Of a stretch of 64,000 nucleotides of DNA, positions 1-12,149 are shown piece after piece. Made by a program: the position numbers and the translations under genes. The stretch is from Heracleum sosnowskyi (lineage: Eukaryota > Streptophyta > Magnoliopsida > Apiales > Apiaceae), in contig JAUIZM010000012.1 in the NCBI GenBank assembly GCA_030848705.1, positions 863,001 through 927,000 of the forward strand, given 5' to 3'. The stretch's first letter is position 1. Every line of letters begins with the position of its first letter. Under the pieces are notes generated by a model that was given only the letters and a program-made list of their open reading frames with translations, ran no database searches and was not told the origin of the DNA.

Positions 1-430
1 CGATCAGTATACTAACAAATTAATAATTATAGTTAGATCTTAAATAGATCGATGAGAATTGTTAGATCTAATATTAAAAAGTGTATCTGATTAATAATAG
101 AATTATATTTAAATACTAAAAAGTGTATTTTGATAATTTAAAATTTTTCTATGTAAAAATTCTTAAATATCTTTTCTCTTGAATTTATGTATAGTTCCGG
201 TTAGATAATAATTGTTAAACCAAATATCAAGACAACAATTCATATAGATTACAATGATACTCTACGCTATAAGAGACTTAGGAGAACTCCTGTACATGAA
301 TAAATTTAAACATTTTTTTTCCTGAAGGAACATAACAATTCGATTAATCCAAATTATAATTATATATTTTTACATATAACAAACATAAAAGGATAATATC
401 AAAATATTATTAAAATGTTGAGGGTTTCAT

Positions 431-522
431 ATTCATAAACGATAATTTTGAATATAATACTTATATTAAAATGTGTATTCATAAACGATAATTTTGAATA
501 TAATACTTATATTAAAATGTGT
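431..522. repeat. 46-bp perfect tandem duplication
   Basis: Two adjacent 46-bp copies start at 431 and 477 with the same AT-rich sequence. The surrounding 1-740 is very AT-rich, and I see no gene or clear element body in it. Confidence 0.85.
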
Positions 523-739
523 ATTTAAAATTGGCAAAATCTAATTTTTATAACTCAATATAAACAAATATTAAATTGAGCGTGTAAAATATAATAAATA
601 TCAAAATTTTAACAATAATTTAATCATGTAAACTAATAACTTTAAAATGTTAAAATATTCATAAATAATTATAATTATAAATATTAAAAAAACAATCGTG
701 TTGCATGGGTAATAAAAATATAATTATAAACAAAATAAT

Positions 740-786
740 TATAAATAAAATTTAAGTAACCGTGCATCGCACGGGCTATAAGCTAG
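740..786 (+). mobile_element. Helitron-like 3' terminus
   Basis: A GC-rich hairpin (CCGTGCATCGCACGG, about 760-774) is followed about 8 nt later by CTAG at 783-786 and then a T. This is the usual 3' end of plant Helitrons, which insert between A and T. A more degenerate look-alike hairpin lies near 690-708. The 5' end of the element is not identified and may be outside the window. Non-autonomous; no Rep/helicase is visible. Confidence 0.6.
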
Positions 787-794
787 TATTAGTA

Positions 795-1690
795 ACAATG
801 ACAACGGACCATAACACAAGGTCTGTGGGTGTACTCTGTAAAGACCATAGTACAAGGTTTGTAAATTTGCTCGGAGCCTTGGATGGAAGGACCTTTGCAG
901 ATTCTAAAATTTTGAAGAAATATACTCTAGACTTCACAATCATTACTTGTAAAAATCACTTGACTGAAACTCTTTACTCTTTCAACTTTGCAGGTAGAGG
1001 GGGATGAATAGAGTTTAGCCTGCAACAAAGCAATTTAATTGCCCTGAGCTTCTAAGGTACAAACATTTAGTAAAAGTTAATTTTATCTTAAAATAATTAA
1101 TTTCTTTGTCTGACTTATAATGAATTGTTATGTCCGAGGTTGAGCAAGTTAGAGAGGTACCTGCAAAGAAAGGACAATATTTTTATGCTTTCTACAAGAA
1201 GTCGAAAGACAGACTTGAGAACAGGAACATACGAAACAGGTAATCATGAAATTTTCTTCATATATTCTTATTACAAAGTAATTTGTTACACACTTAAGAT
1301 GGAGAATTTGAATTCTGGTTTTTAAATTGCAGGTTTACTTTGTGAGTCAAAAAACTCTGCTCACAACTTTTACTAGAGAAAAAGCTAGTGAGGCAGCATG
1401 TGAATGTAAAAAACAGAATTACAACAGATCAGACGACTACAAATAAAAAACTCTGGTTTTTAGGACACCACTTGCCACTAAACCATTAGGAACACATTGA
1501 TGGTTAGAGGATATTAAATACTAGGTACATCTCATCTCATCTCATCTGATTACTTGCTCAGAACAATAGTTGCAACTATTAATTACCGGAAGTAAACTGA
1601 ACTAAATATGATCTTGTAAAAAGTTCCCAAAGTCCTCTCGAATGGAGTGAGAATCTTGAATATGATCGCATATACATACACACATATATA
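795..1690 (+). pseudogene. Decayed gene-like module, copy alpha, left part
   Basis: This stretch recurs at about 9235-9950 and partly at 10300-10560. It contains exon-like pieces with splice-like borders: a pyrimidine-rich acceptor ending ttgcag near 987-993, and an open stretch about 1136-1239 ending at a gtaatc donor and reading in part VPAKKGQYFYAFYKKSKD. Another ttgcag acceptor lies at 1327-1332. Simple splicing of the last two pieces hits an early stop, so an intact product is unlikely. I do not recognise the protein family. It is cut off on the right by the TIR transposon at 1694. Confidence 0.45.
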
Positions 1691-1693
1691 TAT

Positions 1694-1815
1694 GGGTGTC
1701 CTTCCACAGCCCCGTTGGTTATGAAATGTTGTACAACCAACCCATCACAGCCGTTTAAAAATGATCGTACGGTTGAGAAAAAGCACTGCAGCAATGTATC
1801 ATTGCTCCCCCGCAA
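1694..1815 (+). repeat. Left terminal inverted repeat of the TIR transposon
   Basis: It pairs with 6300-6422 in inverted orientation. The best-conserved cores are CCCCGTTGGTTA and CAACCCATCACAGCCGTT. Similarity continues into a palindrome-bearing stretch (cactg.agcaatg...cattgc). Confidence 0.75.
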
Positions 1816-1995
1816 TGTATCATTGCACCCATACATTGCTGGACCTCTTATATTTTTTTTACCAAAACTACCCTTTTGGGTTCAAAGTCATATCCAAGGA
1901 TCAAACCCAAAACTAATAGGGGGTGCAATGTTTCATTACGGGGGTGCATTGTTTCATTGCGGGGGTGCATTGTTTCATTGCGGGGGTTGTATTGT
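1791..1995. repeat. Left subterminal palindromes (GCAATG-NNN-CATTGC)
   Basis: 15-bp inverted repeats such as GCAATGTATCATTGC occur near 1791 and 1810, with three variants near 1925-1982 (GCATTGTTTCATTGC and a diverged one). Related palindromes occur on the right of the first array and at the right TIR. They could be subterminal transposase-binding sites; that role is inferred. Confidence 0.7.
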
Positions 1996-2025
1996 TAAAA
2001 TATTATTTTTCATTTTTCATTGTTT

Positions 2026-4380
2026 CGAAGTGAAGTAAAAAAAGGATACAATAAAAAAATAGTATTTCATTTTTTAAAAATGCAAAATATTATTTTTCTA
2101 GTTTATTTTAATACCAGTTTTGTTATTTTAATATCAATTTTTTTATTATTGTTAAAATAATATTTTGCATTTTTCTAATTGCAAAAATATTAGTATTACA
2201 TTTATTAAAGAAATCGTAGAAAAAATAGAGAAAATTCGAAGTGAAGTAAAAAAAGGATAAAATGAAAAAAAATAGTATTTCATTTTTTAAAAATGCAAAA
2301 TATTATTTTCTAGTTTATTTTAATACCAGTTTTGTTATTTTAATATCAATTTTTTTATTATTGTTAAAATAATATTTTGTATTTTTCTAATTGCAAAAAT
2401 ATTAGTATTACATTAATTAAAGAAATCGTAGAAAATAGGGAAAATTCGAAGTGATGTAAAAAAGGATAAAATGAAAAAAGTAGTATTTCATTTTTTAAAA
2501 ATGCAAAATATTATTTTTCTAGTTTATTTTAATACCAGTTTTGTTATTTTAATATCAATTTTTTTTATTATTGTTAAGATAATATTTTGCATTTTTCTAA
2601 TTGCAAAAATATTAGTATTACATTTATTAAAGAAATCGTAGAAAATAGGGGAAAATCGAAGTGAAGTAAAAAAAAGGATAAAATGAAAAAAATAGTATTT
2701 CATTTTTTAAAAATGCAAAATATAATTTTTCTAGTTTATTTTAATATGAGTTTTGTTATTTTAATATCAATTTTTTTATTATTGTTAAAATAATATTTTG
2801 CATTTTCCTATTTGTAAAAATATTAGTATTACATTTATTAAAGCAATCGTAGAAAAAATAGGGAACATTCGAAGTGAAGTAAAAAAAGGATAAAATGAAA
2901 AAAAATTGTATTTCATTTTTTAAAAATGCAAAATATTATTTTCTAGTTTATTTTAATACCAATTTTGTTATTTTAATATCAATTTTTTTTATTATTGTTA
3001 AAATAATATTTTGCATTTTCCTATTTGCAAAAATATTAGTATTACATTTATTAAAGCAATCGTAGAAAAAATAGGGAAAATTCGAAGTGAAGTAAAAAAA
3101 GGATAAAATGAAAAAAATAGTATTTCATTTTTTAAAAATGCAAAATATTATTTTTCTAGTTTATTTTAATACCAGTTTTGTTATTTTAATATCAATTTTT
3201 TTATTATTGTTCAAATAATATTTTGCATTTTTCTAATTGCAAAAATATTAGTATTAAATTTATTAATGAAATCGTAGAAAATAGGAAAATTCGAAGTGAA
3301 GTAAAAAAAGGATAAAATGAAAAAAATAGTATTTCATTTTTTAAAAATGCAAAATATTATTTTTCTAGTTTATTTTAATACCAGTTTTGTTATTTTAATA
3401 TCAATTTTTTTATTATTGTTAAGATATTATTTTGCATTTATCTAATTGCAAAAATATTAGTATTACATTTATTAAAGAAATCGTAGAAAAAATAGGGAAA
3501 ATTCGAAGTTAAGTAAAAAAAGGATAAAATGAAAAAAATAGTATTTCATTCAGGTAGAGGTGCACACCTCTACTAGTTTGTTTTTTGAGGATTCAGGTAG
3601 AGGTGCACACCTCTACTAGTTTGTTTTTTTCTTTTTTGTTTAAATCTAAATGCAGAAATACCATTATTATTATTTTAATATCAGTTTTTTCATTATTCTT
3701 AAAATATTATTTTTAATTTTTTTAATTGCAAAAATATTAGTATTAAATTTATTAAAGAAATCATAGAAGAAATAGGTAAAATTCGAAGTGAAGTAAAAAA
3801 AAGGAGAAAATGATAAAAATTTTATTTCATTTTTCAAAAATGAAAAATACCATGACAACCGAAATAATTTTAATTTTTTTTATTATTTTAATATCAGTTT
3901 TTTTTATTATTCTTAAAATATTATTTTTCATTTTTTTAATTGCAAAAATATTAGTATTAAATTTATTAAAGATATCGTATAAAAAAGAGGAAAAATTCGA
4001 AGTGAAGTAAAAAAAGGAGAAAATGATAAAAATATTATTTCATTTTTCAAAAATGAAAAATACCATGACAACCGAAATAATTTTAATAATTTTTATTATT
4101 TTAATAACAGTTTTTTTATTATTCTTAAAATATTATTTTTCATTTTTCTAATTGCAAAAATATTAGTATTAAATTTATTAAAGAAATCGTAGAAAAAAGA
4201 GGAAAAATTCGAAGTGAAGTAAAAATAGGAGAAAATGATAAAAATATTATTTCATTTTTTAAAAATGCAAAATACCATAACAACCGAAATAATTTTAATT
4301 GTTTATTATTATTTTAATATCAGTTTTTTTTATTCTTAAATTATTATTTTTCATATTTCTAGCAAAAATATTAATTGCTA
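2026..4380. repeat. Tandem array, about 11 units of about 211 bp
   Basis: Units can be counted by the recurring CGAAGTGAAGTAAAA block at 2026, 2237, 2447, 2657, 2870, 3083, 3292, 3504, 3784, 3998 and 4210. Spacing is 209-214 bp except where a hairpin duplication sits at 3551-3625. Units are about 85% AT or more. The first eight are very alike; the last three form a diverged subfamily. Short open frames here are by-products of the repeat. Confidence 0.9.
3551..3625. repeat. Duplicated 20-bp hairpin inside the array
   Basis: GTAGAGGTGCACACCTCTAC is a 9-bp inverted repeat around CA and is followed directly by TAG. It occurs twice, 43 bp apart (from 3553 and 3596), each with the same downstream TTTG tract. 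It interrupts the eighth unit of the 211-bp array, so it was inserted or copied in after the array formed. Confidence 0.8.
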
Positions 4381-4383
4381 CCG

Positions 4384-4600
4384 CAATGATACATTGCTCT
4401 AGTAAAGTTCCCTGCAATGAATCATTGCTCCAGTAAAGTTCCCCTCAATGTTGGTGAATTTAATGCTAACCAACCACCCCAACTACCGTAATTAATGTTG
4501 GCTAACAAAAAAATTGTAAATAATTGTGGGACTATAACATTGCGGTAGCAGCAATGTTTTATTGCTCCAGTAAAATACCCCGCAATGTTTCATTGCTCCA
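4384..4600. repeat. Right-hand palindrome cluster of the TIR transposon
   Basis: Four copies of GCAATG-NNN-CATTGC type palindromes (near 4384, 4413, 4551, 4581) are separated by repeated CCAGTAAAGTTCCC-like spacers. One more lies at 6315 beside the right TIR. 4600-4840 is plain AT-rich filler. Confidence 0.75.
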
Positions 4601-4840
4601 GTGGTGTGTTTTTTTTTTAATTCTTTTTAATTCTTTTTTATCTTTTAATCTTTAAATATGTATATAAAAATTAAATTACATTCATTTAAATTTCAAAATA
4701 TCTTAGATGCTGATTTGTGGATATTTTTTCCCATTATATGTATTTAATTTAAGTTATTTAATCGAAATATACTCAAAAATATGTGAAACAATCGTTTTCA
4801 TACTCACTATTGACCTAAATATGTATATACTTTCTCAGTT

Positions 4841-6183
4841 GTTATTTATGATTGTAAAAAAATAAAATACTATGTTTACAATTACTAGCAATGTTATATT
4901 TCAATTTTAAACTTAAAAAATAATATTTTAACTATTCTTATTTTTATTTTACCTTATATTATTATATTATTATTTTTATATTACCTTATATTATTTTACA
5001 TTAAAAAATAATATTATTTATGAAATTAAACTTGTCGAGTTCGAAATCTGTGACTCCAGGTCCATTAGCTCTTTTACGTTTAACATCCAACACACCTTTA
5101 CGACTAAAGTTACATTTTATTTAGGTTGATATTCAATTAATTTTTAATTTATAAATAATAAATAAATTCTTGTTTTTGGATATATTTGTTATTTATGATT
5201 GTAAAAAAATAAAATACTATGTTTAAAATTACTAGCTATGTTATATTTCAATTTTAAACTTAAAAAATAATATTTTAACTATTCTTATTTTTATTTTACC
5301 TTATATTCTTATATTCTTAGTTTTATTTTACCTTAAAAAATATTATTATTTATGAACTTAAACTTGACGAGTTCGAAATCCGTGACTCCGGGTCCATTAG
5401 CTCATTTACTTTTAACATCCAACACACTTTTACGACTAAAGTTACATTTTATTTAGGTTGATATTCAATTAATTTTCAATTTACAAATAATAAATAAATT
5501 CTTGTTTTTGGATATATTTGTTATTTATGATTGTAAAAAAATAAAATACTATGTTTAAAATTACTAGCTATGTTATATTTCAATTTTAAACTTAAAAAAT
5601 AATATTTTAACTATTCTTATTTTTATTTTACCTTATATTCTTATATTCTTATTTTTATTTTACCTTAAAAAATATTATTATTTATGAAATTAAACTTGAC
5701 GAGTTCGAAATCCGTGACTCCGGGTCCATTAGCTCATTTACTTTTAACATCCAACACACTTTTACGACTAAAGTTACATTTTATTTAGGTTGATATTCAA
5801 TTAATTTTCAATTTACAAATAATAAATAAATTCTTGTTTTTGGATATATTTGTTATTTATGATTGTAAAAAAATAAAATACTATGTTTAAAATTACTAGC
5901 TATGTTATATTTCAATTTTAAACTTAAAAAATAATATTTTAACTATTCTTATTTTTATTTTACCTTATATTCTTATATTCTTATTTTTATTTTACCTTAA
6001 AAAATATTATTATTTATGAAATTAAACTTGACGAGTTCGAAATCCGTGACTCCGGGTCCATTAGCTCATTTACTTTTAACATCCAACACACTTTTACGAC
6101 TAAAGTTACATTTTATTTAGGTTGATATTCAATTAATTTTCAATTTACAAATAATAAATAAATTCTTGTTTTTGGATATATTT
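4841..6183. repeat. Tandem array, 4 units of about 332 bp
   Basis: The block GTTATTTATGATTG starts units at 4841, 5188, 5520 and 5852 (periods 347, 332, 332). Each unit contains the GC-richer stretch GACGAGTTCGAAATCCGTGA. The last three units are nearly identical, which points to recent homogenisation, while the first is diverged. No coding potential. Confidence 0.9.
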
Positions 6184-6214
6184 GGTACGAATCATCTTTA
6201 AACAAGTTACTTGG

Positions 6215-6285
6215 GTTGGTGCAGTGTTAATATTTCATACATCTTTAGGAGAGGTCATGGTTCGATCCTTGGATATGACTTTAAA
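6215..6285 (+). repeat. tRNA-like (SINE-type) remnant
   Basis: TTGGTGCAGTG resembles a pol III A box, and GGTTCGATCC about 45 nt downstream matches a B box. There is no cloverleaf and no gene-length RNA, so this is probably a fossil SINE head inside the TIR transposon. Confidence 0.35.
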
Positions 6286-6299
6286 CTAAAAAGGTAGTT

Positions 6300-6422
6300 T
6301 TGAGGGTTGAGGGGGTGCAATGAAACATTGCTCCAGTGTGTTTCCGTATGATCGTTTTTGAACGGCTGTGATGGGTTGGTTGTGTAGCATTTGCTAACCA
6401 ACGGGGATGTGGACCAAAACCC
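6300..6422 (-). repeat. Right terminal inverted repeat of the TIR transposon
   Basis: The reverse complement reads GGGTTTTGGTCCACATCCCC and then the same cores as the left end. It is followed outside by (TA)n. Confidence 0.75.
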
Positions 6423-6449
6423 TATATATATATATATATATGTGTGTGT

Positions 6450-9195
6450 ATATATATAAATAATACAAGTGAGGGTGTGATTATGTAATTAGTTTTATGT
6501 TATTGAATTCAGGGGTGTGCTCTGAAAGTGAAAGTGCAGGCAAGTTCTGAAGCATGCACAAGGAATGTGCTGGAAGTTCTACATTCTATTTGTGGTGTGT
6601 ATGGTCTAGTAATCTTGAATTCTTAACTGTAAATTGTTAATTGTATATGATTCGTTGTGAAAACATTCATGATATTCAGTATTGAAGCAAAAACTCTACA
6701 AAACAGATCTCGGATAAAAAAGACCACAACTTAGATTTTATACATCTATCACACAGACATATATCTAATTTTTTGGTTGATCTATAGGGGATTATAGGAT
6801 TTTTATACATTGACATAATGTAACATAATATGCAGACACTTGCAACGTATCAATAGATTGGCAAACAAGATTATCGCATATCATAAAAACAGTGGGCATA
6901 AATTTGGTGCTGCATATATACTTTGGCTAAATCGGGATACAAGGCAGAGGTATCTCTTATAACAACGGATCAACCTCTGGCCTTGAGGCAAACACCAATG
7001 TTTGGTCATCACATGATCTACATTCCTGTCGCATTGCTTTTGCCGATCCTTTGCACTTAAGGTATGTTATATCTAGATTAGAGTATTAATATGTGATGAA
7101 TGAATATTATTCTATTTTGAAACGTGGAATTGGGTTTTAACACCCACAGATTTTTTTGAATTTCGTTGTATGTTAATTTGCTCTTCTCTCTATGGGTTCT
7201 CCATAACAGGTATATGTTTCCTGATGCACATGAATTTTATGTCATGGACTTTCTGTCAAGTGCCACTTTCATACTTTTACATAGATCTACTACTAATAGA
7301 CATGGTAGCGGTAATCATTAACAGATGACTGTACGTGATGCATTCTGAAATCTGCATGTTATGTAAAACAGGAAACTCACTTGTTATAGATTAGTTTTTG
7401 TTGTATGTCCTTTGATTGCCTCACTTATTTTTACCATTGAAAATAGAGGTGCAAACAAGGTTAGCCAATTGAAATTAAACGAGACATTTCATCATGCTCC
7501 CCCATTTTTTTGACTTCACCAACACGAAATTAGTTTTAAATTTTAATTTAGCCTTTTTTTTTGTGAATTGTAAAAGGACTAGTGGACAATGGTCATGAAA
7601 GGGTTATTGACACTCCTATTACTGAGGTTGGTTCTCAATCTTTACTTCTTTTTGATATAAACTTCGTTTCTTTTATCTTACTCTTTGTGCTGCATGATCT
7701 GTCATCAAATTTTGATGGGAGTCTCTCCTGTCTTTTTCCTTTTCTTATATGTTTTTGACCATGTAATATGATTTCTGTAGTCTGGCCTTACTGGAATTGC
7801 AGTTGGTGCTGCTTACCATATTTTGAGGATGTTTATGACATTTAATTTATCAATGTATTTCTACTTCACATTTCATTTCAATGTTTATTTATGCTCCAGA
7901 CTATTTTCAGCCCATCGGTTACTGATATCTATTATATTTTACTAATAGTGCTGCAAATTACAACTTCCTGTTCAGTGTAAAAATATGTATTTGTCCTTTC
8001 AGCCTGAAAGCACCATTTTTATATAACACAACATCCTCTGCGTTTATTCTGTAACTCCCGATCTCTACATTTCTGACCATATTTAATCGTCATTTGAGTG
8101 TTGTTGAAATTCTTAAAGATTTCCCCAAATCGAACCTTGTGTTTACTTTGCAACTGTAAGAGACTAATCTTACTCAGTTTATTCGAGTGTGATTAAGAAA
8201 GTGTATGTGTCATGCATATGTATCTGCACATATGTAGATGTCTGTTGATTTGATTTTTGAGCTATTTACTTAACAATTTGTAGGGTACACTTATGATAAG
8301 GCTTTGGGGGTACTGGTCTTTGCACTTGATCTTTGTGCATTTGAATGGGTGTGAGAAACAAGCTAAAATGACCAACTCTCAAACACCGGAATGCATCTGT
8401 TAGAATTGCTATCAAGACATGTATCAGGTATTGTATATAGTATAGGGATCTTCAACAATGTATTAATATATTTTTTTAAAATCTTCATACTGTATATAGA
8501 CCTTTTAGATTTTCTATCAGAACGTGTATCTGGCATTGTATATAGAGCTGTTCAACAATGTTTTATTTTTTTCTTAAATCTTCGTATTGTATTTAGGCTT
8601 GATTAAATTTCGAATAATGTAAGTTTAAGGATTCAGCTATATCACCTGTAAAATTTGATGTTAACTAGCGTAGTTTATCTATGATTCGCCATGTACCCTA
8701 TCTCATTACACCATTATCTATTTTCCTTTTAACTTCAAAGTAAGATGTACTTTCACTGGTTGAGATTGCTTTTAACATTAAAGGGGCAGTGTTAAGCTAG
8801 CTAATCACTTAAAATGTTTCATTAGTAACAATAGCAACTAGAACTGTGGATCTACGAAGGAATCCATTGTACTTCAGTTTGTAGATACTAGCATTTTTTA
8901 CTTTATGTACAAATTAACTTGGTGTAAAACAAAAGTAAAAAAAACTTTCCAAATTAGTAAAGTATGACACTTTTATGTTAAATAAAATATATACTGAAAG
9001 AAACTTTATGTAGATAATTGCCAAACCTTTTAATGCACTTGGTTTTATAGTTCTGAGGACCTGTTTTTTAGTATTTAAGGAAGAAGAGATGCTCTGTTTA
9101 TCAAGTACAAAGATGATACTCCCAGATTTGCAGATCGAGATTTTGAGTAACTATTTGAACCTCATGTGATCTCCAGTCGTACATAGAAGTCTGTT
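6450..9195 (+). pseudogene. Decayed gene-like module, copy alpha, right part
   Basis: It pairs with about 11170-12149 plus 16690-18195. Exon-like pieces include 6513-6594, after an attcag acceptor and before a gtgtgt donor, open as GCALKVKVQASSEACTRN and onward. A piece at about 6835-7060 is frameshifted relative to the open version in copy beta. A terminal piece near 9087-9150 reads KYKDDTPRFADRDFE. The frame is repeatedly broken. The product is not recognised; it is either a dead multi-exon host gene or fragments captured by a mobile element. Confidence 0.45.
8396..8600. repeat. About 115-bp imperfect tandem duplication
   Basis: Two diverged copies share TTGTATATAG, TTCAACAATG and TAAATCTTC-T-TTGTAT blocks in the same order, about 115 bp apart. 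No coding meaning seen. Confidence 0.65.
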
Positions 9196-9234
9196 AATAA
9201 GATGCTTTAGAAAGGTTACCATATAAAATTAAAA

Positions 9235-10985
9235 TTAATAAATGACAATGGATCATAACAGAAAGTCTGCGTGTGTTCTCCGTAAAGACAATAACACAAG
9301 GTTTGTAAATTTGCACTTCACAGTCATTTCTTGTTAAAATCACTTGACTGAAATTTTTTACTCTTTCAACTTTGCAGGTAGAGCGGGACGAATGGAGTTT
9401 AGCCTGCAACAAAGCAATTTAATTTCACTGAGCTTCTTAGGTACAAAAGCTTAGTACCAAAATGGACTGGGAGTTTATTTCATCTTAAAATGATTAATTT
9501 CTTTGTCTGAGGTTGAGCAAGTTATAGAGGGGAGAATAGTTTTATGCTTTTAACAATAAGATGAAAGACAGCCTTGTGAACAGGAACATACAAAACAGGT
9601 AATCATGAAATTTTCTTCGTATCTTCTTATTACAAAGTAATTAGTTGTACACTTTAGATAGAGAATTTGAGTTCTGGTTCCCATATTGCAGGTTTACTTT
9701 GTGAATCAAAAAACTCTTGTCACAACTTCTACTAGAGAAAAAGCTAGCGAGGCAGCATGTAAATATAAAAAACAGAATGACAACAGATCAGACGAATACA
9801 AATGAAAAATTCTGGTTTTTAGGACGCACTTGCCACTAAACCATTAGGAACACATAAATGGTTAAAGACCAGGTACATCTCATCTGATTACTTGCTCAGG
9901 ACAATCGTTGCAGCTATTAATTACTGGCAGTAAACTGAACTAAACTATGTATCATGGTTCATGAATGTAACATGTAAGTAAAAAGAACATTTTTGAAGTT
10001 TGATGTGATAACCTTGGTTTAATTTTTATAGACCAAGTTTGGACAATATTTAATTTTATGCTTATGGTGAAAAACTGATCATGTGTTGTGCACTCTGCAC
10101 CTTTTAATCGAGAGCATTTTAACGTCTTATATTTTGCTATATATCTTATGGCTTGTGAAATATATGTGTGGATTGGTTTAGCAAATATGTGTGTGTGTGT
10201 GTGTGTGTTGTGTAGGTTTACATTAATGAATAATTTTGCTTCTGAATCTTTATATATGATAACTTTTTTCTTTATTCTATTTGATTGAAGTATGTATTGG
10301 CTGCATGCGAATATAAAAAACAGAAAGACACAGATCAGACTGCTAAAATGAAAAATTCTGGTTCTTAGGACGCCACTTGCCACTAAACCATTAGGAACAT
10401 AACAATGGTTAAAGGAAATTAACGACCAGGTACATCTCATCTCATCTCATCTTATCTAATTACTTGCTGAGGACAATAGTTGAAGCTATTGATTACCAGC
10501 AATAAACTGAACTAAACTATATATTCATGGTTCATGAATGTAACATTTAAGCGAAAAGAACATTATTGACGTCTGATGTGATAACCATGGTTTAATTTTT
10601 ATGAACCAAGTTTGGACAATATTTAATTTTATACTTATGGTGAAAACCTGATCTGATAATTCAGGTCTTATTACTTGTGCTGTCTAATGGGTCTTATCTC
10701 TTAATTTGCAATATATGACGCTGCAAAGCAGGGGCGCTTAGTGCAATGACGTTCTCTTAGTGCTTAGGTGCTCTGTATATGCATGTGCTGTGTACTTTGC
10801 ACCTTTTAATGGAGTGCTGTAACATTTTATGTTTTGCTATGTACCTTATGGCTTGTGAATTATATGTGTGGATGTACAGCAACTATGTGTATCTGTGTGT
10901 GTGTTGTCTAGGTTTACATTAATGAACAATTTTGCTTCTGAATCTTTATATATCATAATTTCTTTCTTTAAATTAATGAACAATT
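9235..10985 (+). pseudogene. Decayed module, copy beta, left part with internal duplication
   Basis: 9235-9950 repeats 800-1600 (the 5' piece, the ttgcag acceptor and the downstream exon-like blocks), with more disruptions than in alpha. About 9800-10290 is then repeated at about 10310-10985, each copy containing a GGACAATATTTAATTTTAT stretch and a TG-rich tract. A (GT)n microsatellite lies at 10189-10208. No intact frame. Confidence 0.5.
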
Positions 10986-11109
10986 TTCATAAATATATAT
11001 ATTGATGAGTCTCAGCAACATCATTTTAGGTGCACAAATAGGGGTTGTACAAATATTCTATACCTTCATTGTAAATGAGGATTAGACGACAATTATTGTA
11101 AAAAGTCCT

Positions 11110-12149
11110 GAAGTCCTCTCGATTAGAGTGAGAATATTGAATTGATGTATGATTGTATTTTGATATATATAATACAAATGAGGGTTTGGTTCTATGTTAT
11201 TGAATTCAGGGGTGTGTTCTGAAAGTGAAAGTGCATGAAGTTCTGAAGCATGCACAAGGAATGTGCTGGAAGTTCTACATTCTATTTGTGGTGTGTATGG
11301 TCTAGTAATTTTGAATTCTTAACGATAAATTGTTAACTGCATATGATACATTCATGATTTTCAAAATTGAAGCAAAAACTTTACAAAACAAATCTCAGAT
11401 AAAAAAACTACTAGATAGATTTGATACATCTATCACACAGACATTTATCTAACTTTTTTGGTTGATCTATAGAGATTTTAGGATTTCCATACATTCACGA
11501 TATTCAGAATTGAAACAAAAACTAATACTTAACAAGAAACTAATACTTAACATTCAAACATAACAAATGGCATAAATAACATGATAAGGTTCTCTAATCC
11601 AAAAGTTTAGGTGTCATGTAATTTGATCTCCGGCCCCCTCAAATTCTTGCTCTTGCTCTTCATCATCTTCATTTATTAGACTTGAAGAGGATGTAGAGAT
11701 TGTTGAGAAACTTGAGATGGGGGCTATGTGTTGTGCGATACACTTTAGGGTTTTTTTTCCTTTTACCCTTCTATTTAAAGGTAGTACTGTTATGAGCGCC
11801 TTTTTGCATTTCTTAGCGTTTTTAAGCGCTTCACGAATGTTTTTTGGACGATTTCAGAATCACTCCAAATCGCACACCTTGCGCCTAATCATGAAACGCC
11901 ACTACTAATCGTGCATTGAACAATACTGATGTAACATTAAATGTAGACACTTGCAACGTATCAATAGATTGGCAGACAAGATTAGCACATATCACAGGAG
12001 CAGTGAAGATATATTTGGTGATGCATACTTTGGCTAAATCGGGATACAAGGCAGAGGTAGTACATATAACAACGGTTCAATCTCTGGCCTTAAGGCCAAC
12101 ACCAATGTTCGGTCGGCATTTTATATATGAGAGGAAGCCACATGATCTA
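11110..12149 (+). pseudogene. Decayed module, copy beta, middle part (upstream of the LTR insertion)
   Basis: 11110-11200 matches the flanks of the TIR transposon joined without it. 11213-11290 matches the exon-like piece at 6513 but has lost one base and is frameshifted. 11916-12149 carries an open frame (TRLAHITGAVKIYLVMHT onward) that is broken in alpha. The reading continues across the LTR element to 16690. Protein family not recognised. Confidence 0.45.

Larger units (their letters stand above)
1694..6422. mobile_element. Non-autonomous TIR DNA transposon, 4.7 kb, filled with tandem arrays
   Basis: The ends are long inverted repeats. Left 1694 onward (gggtgtcc..., then the block CCCCGTTGGTTA and, further in, CAACCCATCACAGCCGTT) matches the reverse complement of 6422 downward over roughly 115 bp with scattered differences. 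Flanks on both sides are (TA)n, so the target duplication cannot be sized exactly; about 9 bp would fit a Mutator-like element. The paralogous copy at about 11110-11200 shows the same flanks joined without the element. The interior has no transposase-like ORF: it holds an 11-unit array of about 211 bp, a 4-unit array of about 332 bp and ten short palindromes near the ends. Superfamily assignment to Mutator-like is inference. Confidence 0.75.

Noticed and set aside
3670..4010. Hydrophobic small ORFs in the 211-bp array
   Set aside because: Poly-T/A composition alone gives Phe/Ile/Leu-rich frames. They recur only because the unit repeats.
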